Below are positions 43,713 to 53,299 of a stretch of 64,000 bases of DNA, piece by piece. Numbering within the stretch: position 1 is the first letter of the stretch; each line of letters starts with the position of its first letter. The stretch comes from Corynebacterium lujinxingii (GTDB lineage Bacteria > Actinomycetota > Actinomycetes > Mycobacteriales > Mycobacteriaceae): assembly GCF_014490555.1 (NCBI RefSeq), contig NZ_CP061032.1:1674001-1738000 (forward strand), given 5' to 3'. The position numbers and the translations under genes are program-made. The notes beneath the pieces are model-generated. The model saw only the letters and a list, made by a program, of their open reading frames with translations. It was not told where the DNA came from and did no database searches.

Positions 43713-44900
43713 TTAACGCACAGTGAGTTTAAACTCCCACGTCTTCAGCACCTTTTCGGTCTCCCTATCGACCACATCTAACCGCACCTTCCATGTCGCT
43801 GCGTTAAAGCCGCAGTGAAAATCAAATTCTCCAGTGCGGTCATCTACGTCCACCGTCCTGAACAACTTGTAGTTCGAGCTTTTACCAGCTAGCGACAGGT
43901 CCAGACGCGAACCAGGTGTGGCGACTCCCCTGAAACGCACCTTGCCCTTCTTGACCGATGCAGGGGGGATTGCCGGATCCAGCAAGTACAGGAACGGAGT
44001 CTTAGGATCAAACAGGGTGCTATTGGTCTTAACGATTTCGCGTTTCAGCTTATCGATTTCAGCATAAAGCTCCCGAATCCGAGTGACTTCGGGCATGGCT
44101 CTGCGCCACGTCAATCCCAACGTACGCTTAGCAGTACGCTGATAATTCTGCCACTCGGCCAACCCTTCAACATCTAGCGCAAACTCGTCAGCGAGCTGGT
44201 CATCAACGTCCGACCATTCCTGAATCCTCTGTTGACGTTCCTCATAGGAGCCGTCGGCTTGGCGATGAACCGTATAAAGGAAGTTCCTCCCCTTCCCAAG
44301 CACCGACTTCGACTGATACCCAAAACGTTTTGCGTTAAAAAGCGCCTTCGTGTGGTTGTGCCAAATGACCCGTCGGACTTCTGCGAGGTTGCCGTAGTAG
44401 TAAGTGTTACTGGTCTGATTTGGGGACGCCCACTCGCCATACACAATTCCAGGGGCATCGAAAATGTAGCCCTCAGCCAGCGAGACCACCGCAGGCCGTC
44501 CACGATCATCAATAGCGTCCAGCGCAGTCGTAAACGCTTCGCGGGACACCGCATCGTCATCGTCGATCCGGATAACTAGTGCCCTCTGATGATCACCGAC
44601 TATCGACCGCATCGCATTCAAGCCCGCACGGTTCGCTTCGATTGAGGTGCGCACGAATTGCAGGTGAACTTTCTCAGTGCCTCCCGTTTCGTCAATCGCA
44701 GTACGCAAAGATTCCAGCGCCTCAGGCGGCATATCTTCGTCGAGAAGTATGAACCAGTGAAATTCATACCCTTCGGATGCTTGGAGCACGCTCGGCAGAG
44801 TTACCGACTTGAAAAGACCGAGTCGAGGAACCCACCAGTCAAGATCGAAAATTCCAATTCCACACTTGGTAAGCGCGATTACGGGAACCGTTTTCTGCAT
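43713..44900 (-). CDS. Glycosyltransferase, putative rhamnosyl-transferase type
   Basis: A 395-residue protein from the ATG at 44900, with AGAAGGG about 8 nt upstream. The N-terminal 280 residues show LFKSVTLPSVLQASEGYEF, WFILLDEDMPPEAL and VIRIDDDDAVSREAF, the DDDD being the likely metal/nucleotide-sugar site of a GT-A fold. This pattern matches proteins annotated as putative rhamnosyl transferases. A coiled segment (about 278-300) links to a C-terminal beta domain (305-395) that may bind glycan. It is followed on the same strand by the poly-C gap. The sugar transferred is not predictable. Confidence 0.72.
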   Translation of the reverse strand: MQKTVPVIALTKCGIGIFDLDWWVPRLGLFKSVTLPSVLQASEGYEFHWFILLDEDMPPEALESLRTAIDETGGTEKVHLQFVRTSIEANRAGLNAMRSIVGDHQRALVIRIDDDDAVSREAFTTALDAIDDRGRPAVVSLAEGYIFDAPGIVYGEWASPNQTSNTYYYGNLAEVRRVIWHNHTKALFNAKRFGYQSKSVLGKGRNFLYTVHRQADGSYEERQQRIQEWSDVDDQLADEFALDVEGLAEWQNYQRTAKRTLGLTWRRAMPEVTRIRELYAEIDKLKREIVKTNSTLFDPKTPFLYLLDPAIPPASVKKGKVRFRGVATPGSRLDLSLAGKSSNYKLFRTVDVDDRTGEFDFHCGFNAATWKVRLDVVDRETEKVLKTWEFKLTVR

Positions 44901-44938
44901 GCTAAACCCTTCTCTGAACGACTTTATTCTGACCATTG

Positions 44939-46903
44939 TCACGGTTGGATTTCCGTGCTGGGCCAATCCGTTCGGAGTGCCGGACTGGCATCTCCAATTG
45001 GGCGGGGGTACAGCTTACAGTCTTCAATCCGAAGTCGAGTTGCCCTCGACCAGGATTCCGCCCCCTGGACCTTTTTCAGAAAGCTCAGCTCTACAAGCAC
45101 CTCGTCTTCTGGCGAAATATTGTCGATCGAAAAGCTAACCGGGACACCTTTTTCCGCTCCATCAATGGTGAAACGCTGTTCCCCATTTATCTTGACGCCC
45201 CAGTTGAAATAGCCTTTGCCAGAGGCGCTGCCATAGGGCACCAAAACCCGAAAGAGTAGAGTCCCAGTCTCTTTTACGGGCGCAAACTTAATCTGCATCC
45301 CCGCACCTGGGCCTACCTGGGACTGCGATAGCCTGCACTCTCCCAGGGGCTGGATTTCCTGCTGATTACCGTTACCGTCGAAAGTAGTAATTGTGTCGAG
45401 CATCCGGGATGCTGGAAAACGCAAATCGCGCCAATCCCGGTAGAGCGTCTGCGATGAATTAACCGGGGGCCAATTTAGCTCGGGCGCATTCCTGTCGATT
45501 AGATCGCGGATAACGAGCCCCTCGGTGAGCTCCTCTTCAGCGAAAGAGCTCATCAAATCAAGGATCCGTCGATTAGAGGCAGGAATCCACGTATCGAACG
45601 CGGCATCGAGCTCATTGTTGATCTCTCCGAGCCACTTGCCGTGTCTCAGCTCCCAGTACATCATGCGCCGCTTGCCGTAGCCATGAAGATTAGAGCTATA
45701 CCCCAGGACTTTCATTCGTTCTTCAACATCATCCGGAAATTCACTCTGAACTTTGGAAAGACGCCGGTCAAACCCTGCACCGAGATGCACAATACGCGCA
45801 AGCTCGATGGCATTTCCTCTAATGTTCAGCCACCTTCCATTCGAAAACTTTTCGCGGTAGGCAGCAACCAGGTGCTGCCCATGCTCACCGTAGGTGTTTT
45901 TTCCAAGCAGACCAGCTAATTCACTGCCGACCTCTGCTCGTTTCGCTACATCGAAAAAGGTGTGTTCCTTGAATCGCACCGATTCAAGGATGCTCCGGAC
46001 AATGCGATCGTCCGCAAGCATTGTGCGCCGGTAAAAGGTACCTCCAGTGCGGCTATTTCCACGCGATGGCAGCCCGTAGGTATAGCCATTCATCTTGTGC
46101 CAAAATGGCTTGGCCATAGCGAGGACTAGTCGGCTATCTATTCCACCGCTGATCGAAAACGCAATGTTTGGGAATGCCTCGAAGTAGGTCTTTTGAGAGC
46201 TCCGCCAGATGCGTTCAATCTCGCGGTACTTTTCTTCTCTTTCAGCGCCCCAGAATCTGTTCTCTTCTCGCGGATAGAACCGACCAACTTTGAACTCTGG
46301 TATCTGAAGGAAGAAATTGGGAAGAAGATTGAAAACCCCTTTTAGGGGCGTGAAATCCGCAGCCCACTGAACTTCGCGGATGTCCCCACTAAAATCGTAC
46401 TTTTCATATGCACCAACTTCCTCTATGAGATGCAGGTGCGAAGCCACCAATCGATCTTTCTCGCAGTAAAAGACCGTGCGCGCTCCGAGGGTGTCGTTAT
46501 ACACGTATGTGCGCCCTGCTAGGTGCAGAACAATAATGTATCTGCCACTGAGGTATTCCAACTGCTCGTGGAACTCATCCATGGAGGACTGGGCCGCTTC
46601 AAGCAGGCACCGGGCAGCAGGGCCATCCTCGCATCCGGGTGAGGTCAGAGCCCAGTGACCTCGGATCAGAAGGAAACTTCGGTCAAGACCTTCCACCAGC
46701 TCTTCTGCGACGATATTGTCACTCCACCAATAGAGCCCGTTCGGAAGCTCCTGTTTAGTGAACCTTCCAATCGTTCCTAGGTCGTTTTCCGACATAAGGA
46801 ACCCGCCTACATACGGATCGTGGTGCCGTGAAATCGAACGTGACTGTTCCTTTGAGGCCGAAGAAGCTGTTCGATAGTTCAGATCATCTTTCTCACTGCT
46901 CAC
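44939..46903 (-). CDS. Asparagine-synthetase-like protein with extra C-terminal domain (copy 2)
   Basis: A 654-residue AsnB-type protein. The N-terminal Ntn-like domain (to about 225, RYIIVLHLAGRTYVYNDTLG) lacks Cys2 (start MSSEKDD). The pyrophosphatase loop SISGGIDSR is at about 250-258. Unlike copies 1 and 3 it carries an additional beta-sandwich-like domain of roughly 130 residues at the C terminus (QIKFAPVKETGTLLFRVLV onward), perhaps for glycan binding. The start overlaps the GT gene upstream by ATGA, and it lies 38 bp before the rhamnosyl-transferase-like gene. The role in amidating a sugar acid is inference. Confidence 0.8.
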   Translation of the reverse strand: MSSEKDDLNYRTASSASKEQSRSISRHHDPYVGGFLMSENDLGTIGRFTKQELPNGLYWWSDNIVAEELVEGLDRSFLLIRGHWALTSPGCEDGPAARCLLEAAQSSMDEFHEQLEYLSGRYIIVLHLAGRTYVYNDTLGARTVFYCEKDRLVASHLHLIEEVGAYEKYDFSGDIREVQWAADFTPLKGVFNLLPNFFLQIPEFKVGRFYPREENRFWGAEREEKYREIERIWRSSQKTYFEAFPNIAFSISGGIDSRLVLAMAKPFWHKMNGYTYGLPSRGNSRTGGTFYRRTMLADDRIVRSILESVRFKEHTFFDVAKRAEVGSELAGLLGKNTYGEHGQHLVAAYREKFSNGRWLNIRGNAIELARIVHLGAGFDRRLSKVQSEFPDDVEERMKVLGYSSNLHGYGKRRMMYWELRHGKWLGEINNELDAAFDTWIPASNRRILDLMSSFAEEELTEGLVIRDLIDRNAPELNWPPVNSSQTLYRDWRDLRFPASRMLDTITTFDGNGNQQEIQPLGECRLSQSQVGPGAGMQIKFAPVKETGTLLFRVLVPYGSASGKGYFNWGVKINGEQRFTIDGAEKGVPVSFSIDNISPEDEVLVELSFLKKVQGAESWSRATRLRIEDCKLYPRPIGDASPALRTDWPSTEIQP

Positions 46904-49575
46904 TGGCGAACTTCCTCTTCTGCTTCAGCCATTAAGCTTTGGAACTGTGGGTTTTCCGTAACCCGCGGACCGTACATTGAAGCAATCTCATAAATACATG
47001 AAATACTCTCTGCGCGATCTTCGCCAACAACATTTCTCAGCTTCACCAAGTACCATTTTTGAAGGAACGCCAAGAATCGCGTATCGGAGTAATGGTCGAT
47101 GAGGCCGATCTCTTTCAGCCAGGAAGATCGAGACTCCTCTAACGGCAAATACTTTCTATAGAACTTCGCCGAAATAGAGTTCACTGTCGAGTTGGCAACC
47201 TCCGCATAGTAGACGTGAACCGGATTCGGTACGACTGCGATGGTTTCGGCGTAGTAAAGCATTTGCTGGAAGAAGTAGGAATCCTGTCCTACAGCACCCT
47301 CCGGCTGCTCAATACCAGTGCTGCGGAGCCAAGCGGTATCAGCAATGAGCGCTTGAATGCTCATCGGCTGATACTCGGCTGTAGCCAGCAAGTCCCGGTT
47401 ATTGCCGCCCAGGTGGTACACTCCCTCTCCGATTCGTTCGATCCCAGCAGATTTGAGAGACTTCTTGAGGTGCCACGAATTGTTGATGACACTTCGGGTC
47501 CCTTTGAACTTCACCATGTTTCCAAGTGCGAATGAGAGTGGCTCAGAGCGCATTAGCTCAAGAAGCTGGATATAAGCATCTTCTACTTGTTCGTTGTCCG
47601 GATCTAGGTAAGTAACGAACTTTGTGCGCGCGAGCTCAAGGCCTTTGTTCCGAGGGCGAGAAGCGCTACCCGATCCCCCTGGTGGGAACCGGAAAACTGA
47701 GACATTCTCGTAAACCTGCTCAAGCACGGCTAATGCATGAAGCGTTTCCTTGTCTGTCGACCCGTCGTCAACCAGAAGAATCTCTGCCGTTGAGAATACC
47801 GAACTCCTCCGCAGGGATTGGAAGCACTTGTGAATGAGGAATCGGCCGTTGTTGTAGACCGGCACAATTACTGTCAGATCCTTTGCCTCCGGCGAAGAAA
47901 CTACTGTATTTGCAACCGCAGCGGTCCTCGCCAAAATTTTCCGCTCAATGGGGGTGGTGTTAAAGGTCTTCCCCGGCTCCAGCCAAACAACTTGCAGGGT
48001 CGACCTCGGCCCCGGCTCCACGAATTCATAGCAAGTCCGCGGGTCATCAACTGAACAAAGCTCTACTGCGTCGGCGTCGCTGTAGCGGAAAGCGGCAACC
48101 GCGTCTGCAACCAAAAAAGGAGAATTGAGCGATAGGTTGTTGGCGAAGACAACGACATCGCCATTCTTGCTGCCCTGTGTTTTTGCAAGCTCGTCTCGAG
48201 TGACCCATTCAAAGTCGAAGTCTCCGTCCTGAGAAGCCACGAAATCTGCGAAGTCTTGCTCGTCATCGGCGACTACGAGAATGCGGTGATCGGTTCTGGT
48301 GTAAGGCACTCCAACCACATCGAGGATCTGATCGACACGTTCAAAGGCAGTGTCGTTGAGGAATACGTCTCGGATGCCGCTTGCTCGACCGTAGCGGAAA
48401 TACTCCGTGCTCAAGTTGTCAACGAACTGCTGGGCGTCTATTTCAGAATCGACGATTGCAACATACGGGTAAAGGGAATTCACTCCGTTGCTGTAATTAG
48501 ACAAAACGGTCGTACCGGTCGCCAACAGCTCCACAACGCGATTAGCGAACATGGTGGAGCTCGCCGTAACTGAATTCAGGTTTACCCCAAAGGGGAGAAG
48601 CCGTTGAATGCGATGAACGTCTTCGTGCGAGATCGGTCTCCGCAGATGCGGAAGAAAGTCATCTGGGAAATTATAACGGGATAGATCGCTTTTGAAATCG
48701 CTCTGGTCCAAATCCGCATTGCGGTCGAAGATCGACAGGTCGAGGTGGGAATCCTGGACCCCCTTAAAGATTTTCTTTGCCGCTTGTGCGCGAGTTTTGT
48801 ATTTGTGTGCGAGCCACGATCCCGCAAAAACTACATCGTTACCGTCAAATCGCTCACTTCCAACGGGATTGGTTCGCTCGAAGTTGACCGCGAAGGGCAA
48901 GGCCTCGACCGGCGTTCCATCGCCCACGGCTTCCTGGTACTTGGGCACCATTTCTTCAGCGGACGTGAAGATGAAGTCCGCTTCCTTCGCAAGACCAAGG
49001 AACTTCGCAAAGTTTGGCGGGTCTTCCTTCGAATAAAAAACGATCGGGATGTCAAGCGACCGAGCAAGCGGCGCAGCGTTTTCGGAAAAAAGCCGACGCC
49101 CTTCAGAATTCACCCCACCGAACCCATGCCATTCGTCCTCCAGCCCTCTCCAAGCGGAAACCACGAGCAGGAGGTCCAACGTCGGAATCTCTTCTTCTAA
49201 ATTCTCCGGGGTCAAAGGCACGAAATCTGCCGCAACTCGAAGTGATTCGTAAAGAAATTTATCGGCGATGATGCCAATTCGAACGTTCCTACGCTTGTCC
49301 CAGCGCTGGCGGCTTATAGATGGCAGGGAATCAGCCTCTGCCAACATCTCGTCTAGTCGTTGCGAAAACTCGCTGTCATAAAAGTCCACGCGCTGTTCGT
49401 AGGCGTCGCGAGAATTAGTGGGGTCAAAAAAAGCGTGCTTGCCCGACAGAGCATCGTGGTATGCCAGTGTGCGAGTGTACGAACGAAGGTCCCGGGACGC
49501 CGATTTGGTTGCTTCGGCTTTAGCTTCCAGCTCAGTTAGGCGATCTAACTGCTTTTGTACGGCCGCGTCCTTCAC
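46900..49575 (-). CDS. Bifunctional glycosyltransferase: CgeB-like GT-B plus GT2 domain
   Basis: An 891-residue two-domain enzyme. Residues 1-30 are a short coiled coil. 95-425 resembles CgeB/spore-maturation-type glycosyltransferases (FYSKEDPPNFAKFL, VFAGSWLAHKY, VNLNSVTASSTMFANRVVELLATGT). A linker domain (430-560) follows. 566-800 is a family 2 GT-A domain with DLTVIVPVYNNGRF, LLVDDGSTD (601-609) and the metal motif DPD (658-660). It overlaps both neighbours by ATGA. The same architecture recurs at 54101-55999. Such enzymes often add two different sugars in turn to build a repeat unit. Confidence 0.85.
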   Translation of the reverse strand: MKDAAVQKQLDRLTELEAKAEATKSASRDLRSYTRTLAYHDALSGKHAFFDPTNSRDAYEQRVDFYDSEFSQRLDEMLAEADSLPSISRQRWDKRRNVRIGIIADKFLYESLRVAADFVPLTPENLEEEIPTLDLLLVVSAWRGLEDEWHGFGGVNSEGRRLFSENAAPLARSLDIPIVFYSKEDPPNFAKFLGLAKEADFIFTSAEEMVPKYQEAVGDGTPVEALPFAVNFERTNPVGSERFDGNDVVFAGSWLAHKYKTRAQAAKKIFKGVQDSHLDLSIFDRNADLDQSDFKSDLSRYNFPDDFLPHLRRPISHEDVHRIQRLLPFGVNLNSVTASSTMFANRVVELLATGTTVLSNYSNGVNSLYPYVAIVDSEIDAQQFVDNLSTEYFRYGRASGIRDVFLNDTAFERVDQILDVVGVPYTRTDHRILVVADDEQDFADFVASQDGDFDFEWVTRDELAKTQGSKNGDVVVFANNLSLNSPFLVADAVAAFRYSDADAVELCSVDDPRTCYEFVEPGPRSTLQVVWLEPGKTFNTTPIERKILARTAAVANTVVSSPEAKDLTVIVPVYNNGRFLIHKCFQSLRRSSVFSTAEILLVDDGSTDKETLHALAVLEQVYENVSVFRFPPGGSGSASRPRNKGLELARTKFVTYLDPDNEQVEDAYIQLLELMRSEPLSFALGNMVKFKGTRSVINNSWHLKKSLKSAGIERIGEGVYHLGGNNRDLLATAEYQPMSIQALIADTAWLRSTGIEQPEGAVGQDSYFFQQMLYYAETIAVVPNPVHVYYAEVANSTVNSISAKFYRKYLPLEESRSSWLKEIGLIDHYSDTRFLAFLQKWYLVKLRNVVGEDRAESISCIYEIASMYGPRVTENPQFQSLMAEAEEEVRQ

Positions 49576-49964
49576 TTCATTGCCTTCCTAAAAGTGCTTC
49601 TCATTGCCCAATACTTCTTTTTAATCTGCAAAACCCCCCGCGGTACATCCTTGCCACGCAAAGAATTCGGTAGAAATGGCAAGCCAGCGCGCTCTTCATC
49701 GGGGATGCCGAGCTTTTTTTCGAGGACGCGGACTCGCTGTTTTAACTCCGCAATCTTGCGATCTCGCTTTTGAATTCCGGCAACAAGTTTTCTATCCCGA
49801 TCAATTTCGAAGAGCAGAGCATCGCAGGTCTCCTCTAGTTCGACGGTCAATCGCCGAACCTGATCAGCTACGTCTTGAGACGATTCGAAATCTTCGACCG
49901 GTCGTACTTGTTCTGCCACGCCGCTAATACTTTCTCTTTGACTATCGGGATTGGACGCTCTCAA
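49572..49964 (-). CDS. Small coiled-coil protein inside the glycan operon
   Basis: A 130-residue protein (MRASNPDSQRESISG) whose middle (about 30-85) is a strongly predicted coiled coil (VRRLTVELEETCDALLFEID, then RDRKIAELKQRVRVLEKKLG), with a basic tail (IKKKYWAMRSTFRKAMK). It has no membrane helix. The 3' end overlaps the following glycosyltransferase gene (ATGA) and its start lies 2 bp after the AsnB-like gene. The glycosyltransferase's own N-terminal helix could form a joint coiled coil with it, so it may be a scaffold or a chain-length ruler. This is inference. Confidence 0.7.
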   Translation of the reverse strand: MRASNPDSQRESISGVAEQVRPVEDFESSQDVADQVRRLTVELEETCDALLFEIDRDRKLVAGIQKRDRKIAELKQRVRVLEKKLGIPDEERAGLPFLPNSLRGKDVPRGVLQIKKKYWAMRSTFRKAMK

Positions 49965-49966
49965 CG

Positions 49967-51544
49967 TTATTGCTGGTCAATTTTATCCAAAATGATCTTA
50001 TAGACACGCTTACTCAGACGCTCATCGAACGATTGCTCCAGCATCGGCACGAGAATCCTCCTCGTATTAAAAGGCAATATTACATCGGCCGCCATTTCAT
50101 ACTCCGCGTAACCTCCGGCGGCCCACGAACTCAATCGGCTTTCCCAATAGAAGAGATCAAATGGGTGGAAAGTCGCGCGCTCACTCATATCAAGCTGGGT
50201 GTAATTAATGTATGAGTCCAGGTAGCGAACCAATTCGGTGTTCTCCGCAAAGGGCGACTGCGTGAATTTCGCAGCGAGGCCACGTGCATTCAGAAGCGAT
50301 GGGTCCCTTTCACGATAAAAGACAGTGCCAACCTCCGGCCCAAGCAAAATCGCCACCTGGCCGTCATGATCGAGTTCGTTATAGAAGTTCTCCGCCAATG
50401 CTGGGAATCGTGCCCACCCTGTGAACGTCTTTGCATAAGCCTTTCTGAAGCGACTGGACTTATCGGACGGCTTCAAATCCATTACCAAAAACCGCAAGTC
50501 AGAGTCCACAGCTAGGCGGCTAGCCGCTATCAGGTCATTTCTGGAGTGCGATGGGTTCTTATCGAAGGAATGGTAGGTGAATGCAATCGCATTCAGCGCA
50601 CGCAGTCGCTCAAGGGTCGCTTTGAGAAACACTCTCGAATCCCAGCCCGCTGTTAGCCCGAAGTAGAAAGGCTTCCTCTTGTCTATTCCGAGCTCGAGTT
50701 GACGGTTGAGTTCATCTTCCACCTGACGTGCTGTTTCGATCGCATCGCACTTTCTTGGTGAGTAGCCTTCCGAAGGGAAGAACCGAGAATGCTTTGCCTC
50801 GTTCTTGTTCACCGTCAAGACACAGTTCGCCGTGAGCATTGAGACCGCATCGTGCGGCGCCATTGCTCCGGGCAGCCACTTTCCAGCGGGGCTCTTGTAG
50901 TCAGGGTGATTTAGAAACAAACGCGACCTGTCTGTAGCCACCACATCGATAGCGCGTGCTGTCAAAGTCGAATGTGACGATGCGACAAAACCACGCTTCG
51001 TCACGGCCCAGAAACATGACCGACTTGCAGTCGCATCTCCGTAGAGTCTCATGGTCTCCCCGTTGACTACGAGAATGACAAACCTGCCCCCGAGCCATGT
51101 GACGTACTCGTCCAATGCTCGAAAGTCCGAGCCGCGGCTCGCCGCCTCCATGAGACTGCGACAAATCTCTGACTGGTCGCTCGAATGCAAATCTGAATCA
51201 ATTGCTTTACCAATGAGGATCGCAGCCCTATCGAAATCGTCTGATGCACAGATTTCTACAGGCAACCGCTCGTCATGCCAGAGTTCGAGGCCACAGATGG
51301 AAAGCGCTTCCCACCCGCTAGGCACAAAATGTGGCTCCTCACCCCTAGCAATGAGGTATCCCCTACCAAACGGCGCCACCTCATCATCGATTCTGCGAGA
51401 TCGTGTAAACAACGCAGCGCCTCGAGACGATCTACCACGTTGCCGGTACGCCGAGACCTTCGTTTTCACCGGTCTCACACGTCGGTATAACGGCTCAAAC
51501 GGCCACCGAGTGGCGACCCGCTTCAAAATGATGCGAATGGGCAT
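49967..51544 (-). CDS. Asparagine-synthetase-like protein (copy 3)
   Basis: A 525-residue AsnB-related protein, the most diverged of the three. The N-terminal Ntn-like domain (LDEYVTWLGGRFVILVVNGE, RLYGDATASRSCFW, about 144-180) has no Cys2 (start MPIRII). The pyrophosphatase loop reads LTAGWDSR (297-304) instead of SGGxDS, a change seen in some specialised members. A Lys/Arg-rich N terminus of about 50 residues is extra. It is coupled to the DUF6270 gene by a one-base overlap (TAATG). It could form amide or lactam bonds on sugar acids, or could be a non-catalytic partner. Confidence 0.77.
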   Translation of the reverse strand: MPIRIILKRVATRWPFEPLYRRVRPVKTKVSAYRQRGRSSRGAALFTRSRRIDDEVAPFGRGYLIARGEEPHFVPSGWEALSICGLELWHDERLPVEICASDDFDRAAILIGKAIDSDLHSSDQSEICRSLMEAASRGSDFRALDEYVTWLGGRFVILVVNGETMRLYGDATASRSCFWAVTKRGFVASSHSTLTARAIDVVATDRSRLFLNHPDYKSPAGKWLPGAMAPHDAVSMLTANCVLTVNKNEAKHSRFFPSEGYSPRKCDAIETARQVEDELNRQLELGIDKRKPFYFGLTAGWDSRVFLKATLERLRALNAIAFTYHSFDKNPSHSRNDLIAASRLAVDSDLRFLVMDLKPSDKSSRFRKAYAKTFTGWARFPALAENFYNELDHDGQVAILLGPEVGTVFYRERDPSLLNARGLAAKFTQSPFAENTELVRYLDSYINYTQLDMSERATFHPFDLFYWESRLSSWAAGGYAEYEMAADVILPFNTRRILVPMLEQSFDERLSKRVYKIILDKIDQQ

Positions 51545-52272
51545 TATGCCAATTTCCCCATTATGGTTTCCCGGAAGACATCATAAACGTCTTCAGTGTA
51601 GTGAAACGGCGCAGGCCCCCACTTGTGATGGGAATCAGCGACTGTATCTTGCATCCGCAGAACCTCAAATCCGTTTGCCTCTGCGAAGTCCCAGTACCGC
51701 CGGTAGATCGCGTTATACGCACCAGCCTTGACCGCCTCAAACAATCCGACAGTCTCACCAGTCTCATCAACCAATGCCCAGTCAGGAGCTAACAGTAGCG
51801 TCTTTTCAACTAGTTCGTTCCTTTGGAGCAGGTCCTTAAACTGGAAGAATCGCTCCTTCCATATTCGGAAGTGATCCTCTTCGCCGAAGTCGATATGGGG
51901 GACACCGGTGGTGATGCTGCTGTAGTTCTCCAACCGCCTAAACTCACCACTGTCTGTAGCAAACGAGTCGACATCGAACTGCCAAGCGCCGAGTCGTTCA
52001 ATATTCAAATCCCACAGCACTAAGTCGACTTCCGAATTCTCTTCGACATCACGAAATAGCGAGCCCGCCAGATCGGCTTCGAGCATTCGACGCTGAAATT
52101 GACTGCGCAGGTCGACTTTGGGAACCAGTTTCGTTGCATCAGTGCCGGCAGAGATGAAGGATTGACGTGCTACGTACCGCTTGAGCTCAAGGGACTTTCC
52201 CAGAAGAGGGTCGACCGTGTCGCGACTAACGCAGCCGCCAACAATGAGCAGACTGTATTTCGGTGATGTCAC
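51544..52272 (-). CDS. DUF6270 family protein
   Basis: A 242-residue protein. The start GTG 52272 is preferred (GAGGAG 4-5 nt upstream) over GTG 52284. It begins with SLLIVGGCVSRDTVDPLLG, the G(G/S)CVSRD signature of DUF6270, followed by LVLWDLNIERLG, LLLAPDWALVDETGE and a C-terminal HHKWGPAPFHYTEDVY block. The GCVSRD plus late His resembles an SGNH/GDSL-type hydrolase layout, which would suit an O-acyl-transferase or esterase acting on polysaccharide (inference). Such proteins occur in capsule loci. It is the first gene of the long minus-strand unit and divergent from the exporter genes. Confidence 0.7.
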   Translation of the reverse strand: MTSPKYSLLIVGGCVSRDTVDPLLGKSLELKRYVARQSFISAGTDATKLVPKVDLRSQFQRRMLEADLAGSLFRDVEENSEVDLVLWDLNIERLGAWQFDVDSFATDSGEFRRLENYSSITTGVPHIDFGEEDHFRIWKERFFQFKDLLQRNELVEKTLLLAPDWALVDETGETVGLFEAVKAGAYNAIYRRYWDFAEANGFEVLRMQDTVADSHHKWGPAPFHYTEDVYDVFRETIMGKLA

Positions 52273-52435
52273 TTCTCTCCTCACGCACTAGAGCAAACTG
52301 GTTGAACTCGAAAAAGTTTTAATAATCCTACTAGCCACCCAATTCATTTCCCTCTTTTAGGACGATCGGCGAAAGAAGTCTAGATTATGGTCGTGAATTA
52401 CAAGCCCGACGCGAATTGCTAGCTGAGGAAAGAAC
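52273..52435. promoter_or_regulatory. Divergent promoter region of the glycan locus
   Basis: A 163-bp AT-rich gap between the DUF6270 gene (minus) and wzm (plus). It must hold promoters for both the long glycan-assembly unit and the exporter. AT-rich hexamers such as TAATAATCC (about 52320) and TAGATTATGG (about 52380) are candidates. No operator is recognised. Confidence 0.45.
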
Positions 52436-53299
52436 GTGAGTACGGTGCAACAAAAACTCATCGAGGTCGATGACACCTTTTTGAGGAGACTTAGCGCCAG
52501 GCCAGGCCTAGGCAGATATCTCGCACAACTTTGGCAACGCCGCCATTTTATTTGGGCTGAGGCTAGGAACAAGGCTTTTTCACGAGGTAGGGACATGTAC
52601 CTCGGGCGAGCGTGGATTGTGCTTCAACCGATTCTTGATACCGCCGTTTACATCCTTGTCTTTGGTGTTGTCCTCAACATCTCAAAGAATATTGACTATT
52701 TCATTGGCTATCTGGTTATCGGTGTTATTTTCTTCAACTTCATCACTAGAGGTCTGAATTCTGGTGCTGGATTGATTCAAAGCTCGAAAGGAATGATCTC
52801 GTCATTCTCATTCCCGAAGGCGGCGCTCCCCATCTCACTGACTGTCAAGCAGCTGCTTGACAATGTCGCGCCAGCGATAGTCGGTCTTCTCATTGCGTTT
52901 TTGTACCACGGGCTGACGCCTAGCCCTGCGATCCTCACGGTGCCCGTCTTTTTCCTGATGATCCATTTGTTCTCTCTAGGAGCAATGTTGATCGTCGCAA
53001 GAATTACGGCGTTCATTCCCGATCTGAAGGCCCTTGTATCTACTTTTACTCGCGGTTTGTTCTTCGTTTCAGGCGTGTTCTTCGACATCCACCGATTCGA
53101 TTCGAATGAGACCATTCAGTCCATCATGCTCGCAAATCCCGCCTACCAGTTCTTAACAGCGGTACGTGAGGCAACCATTTATCAAACCGTTCCTCCCCTC
53201 GGCCGATGGCTCTATCTCGCTGCTTGGACATTTGGTCTACTCATTATCGGTTTGATCTTCTTCTGGGAAGCTGAAGAGAGGTACGCGCGTGTCAGGTAA
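52436..53299 (+). CDS. wzm: ABC-2 type polysaccharide exporter permease
   Basis: A 287-residue permease with six hydrophobic helices and the motif MYLGRAWIVLQPILDTAVYILVF-like entry (about 55-75) of the Wzm/TagG family. A cytoplasmic N terminus of 50 residues precedes it. It starts at GTG 52436 with a GAGGAAAG-like site and overlaps the ATPase gene by 11 bp. Together they form a two-component ABC exporter moving an undecaprenyl-linked or lipid-linked polymer across the membrane. Confidence 0.9.
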   Translation: MSTVQQKLIEVDDTFLRRLSARPGLGRYLAQLWQRRHFIWAEARNKAFSRGRDMYLGRAWIVLQPILDTAVYILVFGVVLNISKNIDYFIGYLVIGVIFFNFITRGLNSGAGLIQSSKGMISSFSFPKAALPISLTVKQLLDNVAPAIVGLLIAFLYHGLTPSPAILTVPVFFLMIHLFSLGAMLIVARITAFIPDLKALVSTFTRGLFFVSGVFFDIHRFDSNETIQSIMLANPAYQFLTAVREATIYQTVPPLGRWLYLAAWTFGLLIIGLIFFWEAEERYARVR

